Virus record (IMG/VR): IMGVR_UViG_3300034104_005543
Coordinates: 51,487-115,486 of that record
DNA: 64,000 nucleotides
Source: a virus
Strand: one strand, 5' to 3'
Every line of letters begins with the position of its first letter. Position 1 is the first letter of the stretch. Made by a program: the position numbers and the translations under genes. The notes beneath the pieces were generated by a model, which saw only the letters and a program-made list of their open reading frames with translations, was not told the origin of the DNA and ran no database searches. Below, piece by piece: positions 63,535 through 64,000 of this stretch.

Positions 63535-63783
63535 TTAATTGGTTGTGGTGTCATATTTATCTCTGTATTGTTTATTTAATTGATACAATTCGTTTTGATT
63601 AGATAATAAAAATACTCCAAGCGGATGCCCGTAATATAAATTGCCATCGTATGAAATCCAATCGCCTGACATAAACGCATCGGGTTTCCTATTGTCATCT
63701 TGAACTTCTTTCCAAATATCAAACTTCTTTGCAAGTAATCTAACTTTGATAAAATGGGGGAGTAATCTAATTATCTTACTCAT
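63535..63783 (-). CDS. Small unknown protein (82 aa)
   Basis: 82 residues with a basic N-terminus and an aromatic segment (DWISYDGNLYYGHPLGVFLL). Unrecognised. The gene is in a region of higher G+C than the rest of the window and overlaps its upstream neighbour by 8 bases. Confidence 0.65.
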   Translation of the reverse strand: MSKIIRLLPHFIKVRLLAKKFDIWKEVQDDNRKPDAFMSGDWISYDGNLYYGHPLGVFLLSNQNELYQLNKQYRDKYDTTTN

Positions 63784-63973
63784 ACACCCACCTCCCTTTC
63801 ACCGTTCCGTCTGGGTTTAATGCGGGTACAAATCCAGTCCAAACGCCTAATAAACTTTTTGTTGAGTCCATCTCCACCTCAATCGCAATCGGGTTGCGTT
63901 CAATCTGTGGCAACTTATACCCAGCCAACTCAGGGCAGGTAAAATCTGGTTCAATTTTAAATCGTTTTGTCAT
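63776..63973 (-). CDS. Small unknown protein (65 aa)
   Basis: 65 residues, Pro/Glu-rich, with one Cys (DFTCPELAGYKLP) and a beta-like centre ending GTVKGRWVYE. Unrecognised. It lies in the G+C-rich end of the window; the first gene of this stretch may lie beyond the right edge. Confidence 0.62.
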   Translation of the reverse strand: MTKRFKIEPDFTCPELAGYKLPQIERNPIAIEVEMDSTKSLLGVWTGFVPALNPDGTVKGRWVYE

Positions 63974-64000
63974 GTTTTGTTTAAGTTTAGTTTCTTAATA

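Noticed and set aside
1-64000. tRNA genes and CRISPR arrays
   Set aside because: No cloverleaf-like spacing or regularly spaced repeats were seen in the few short intergenic gaps.

Overview
This window looks like a large, AT-rich fragment of a crAss-like (Crassvirales-type) bacteriophage infecting a member of the Bacteroidota. The evidence is as follows. A 3725-residue protein carries the DFDVD catalytic signature and flanking motifs of the virion-packaged RNA polymerase of these phages. It sits among other giant virion-type proteins. An opposed replication block holds a family B DNA polymerase, DnaB helicase, TOPRIM primase, Sak4-like ATPase, RuvC-like resolvase and PD-(D/E)XK nuclease. Genes are tightly packed, Shine-Dalgarno signals are weak, and TAA, TAG and TGA all behave as normal stops. 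Terminase, portal, capsid and tail genes are not present, so the genome continues beyond the window. No tRNA or CRISPR array was seen.

Layout. (1) Positions 1-36804, plus strand: a late operon. Four proteins rich in short Gly-Gly motifs, with an HNH endonuclease inserted among them, are followed by a 959-residue protein and four very large proteins. These are 2422 residues (nuclease-like domain plus P-loop), 3725 residues (RNA polymerase with a zincin motif), 730 residues (nucleotidyltransferase motif) and 1991 residues (zincin motif and coiled coils). They are probably carried in the particle and delivered with the DNA. (2) Positions 36818-53915, minus strand: replication, recombination and nucleotide metabolism. 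The order of transcription is winged-helix protein, DnaB, Sak4-like ATPase, SSB-like protein, primase, RuvC-like resolvase, vWA/metallopeptidase and MoxR ATPase, two paralogous unknowns, PD-(D/E)XK nuclease, DNA polymerase, DUF932-like protein, dCTP deaminase, MazG and a nucleotidyltransferase. The polymerase gene is split by a 1104-nt group I intron carrying a GIY-YIG endonuclease; P1 and P10 pairings and an in-frame splice can be read directly. (3) Positions 53980-55105, plus strand: four small membrane proteins, one with unimolecular-spanin topology. (4) Positions 55095-63973, mostly minus strand: a UDG-fold protein lacking the usual catalytic Asp, an SF2 helicase, a glycosyltransferase, ThyX, two beta-rich virion-like proteins, an HNH nuclease and a run of small unknown proteins. 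The last kilobase is richer in G+C.

The strongest leads are: the self-splicing intron in the polymerase gene; the recurrent Gly-Gly motif and acidic FGG tails shared by the cargo-like proteins and by the HNH endonuclease lodged among them; the MoxR/vWA/paralog-pair cassette; the Asp-to-Ser change in the UDG-like protein; and the multi-domain giant proteins. All functions are read from motifs by eye, with no database searches.
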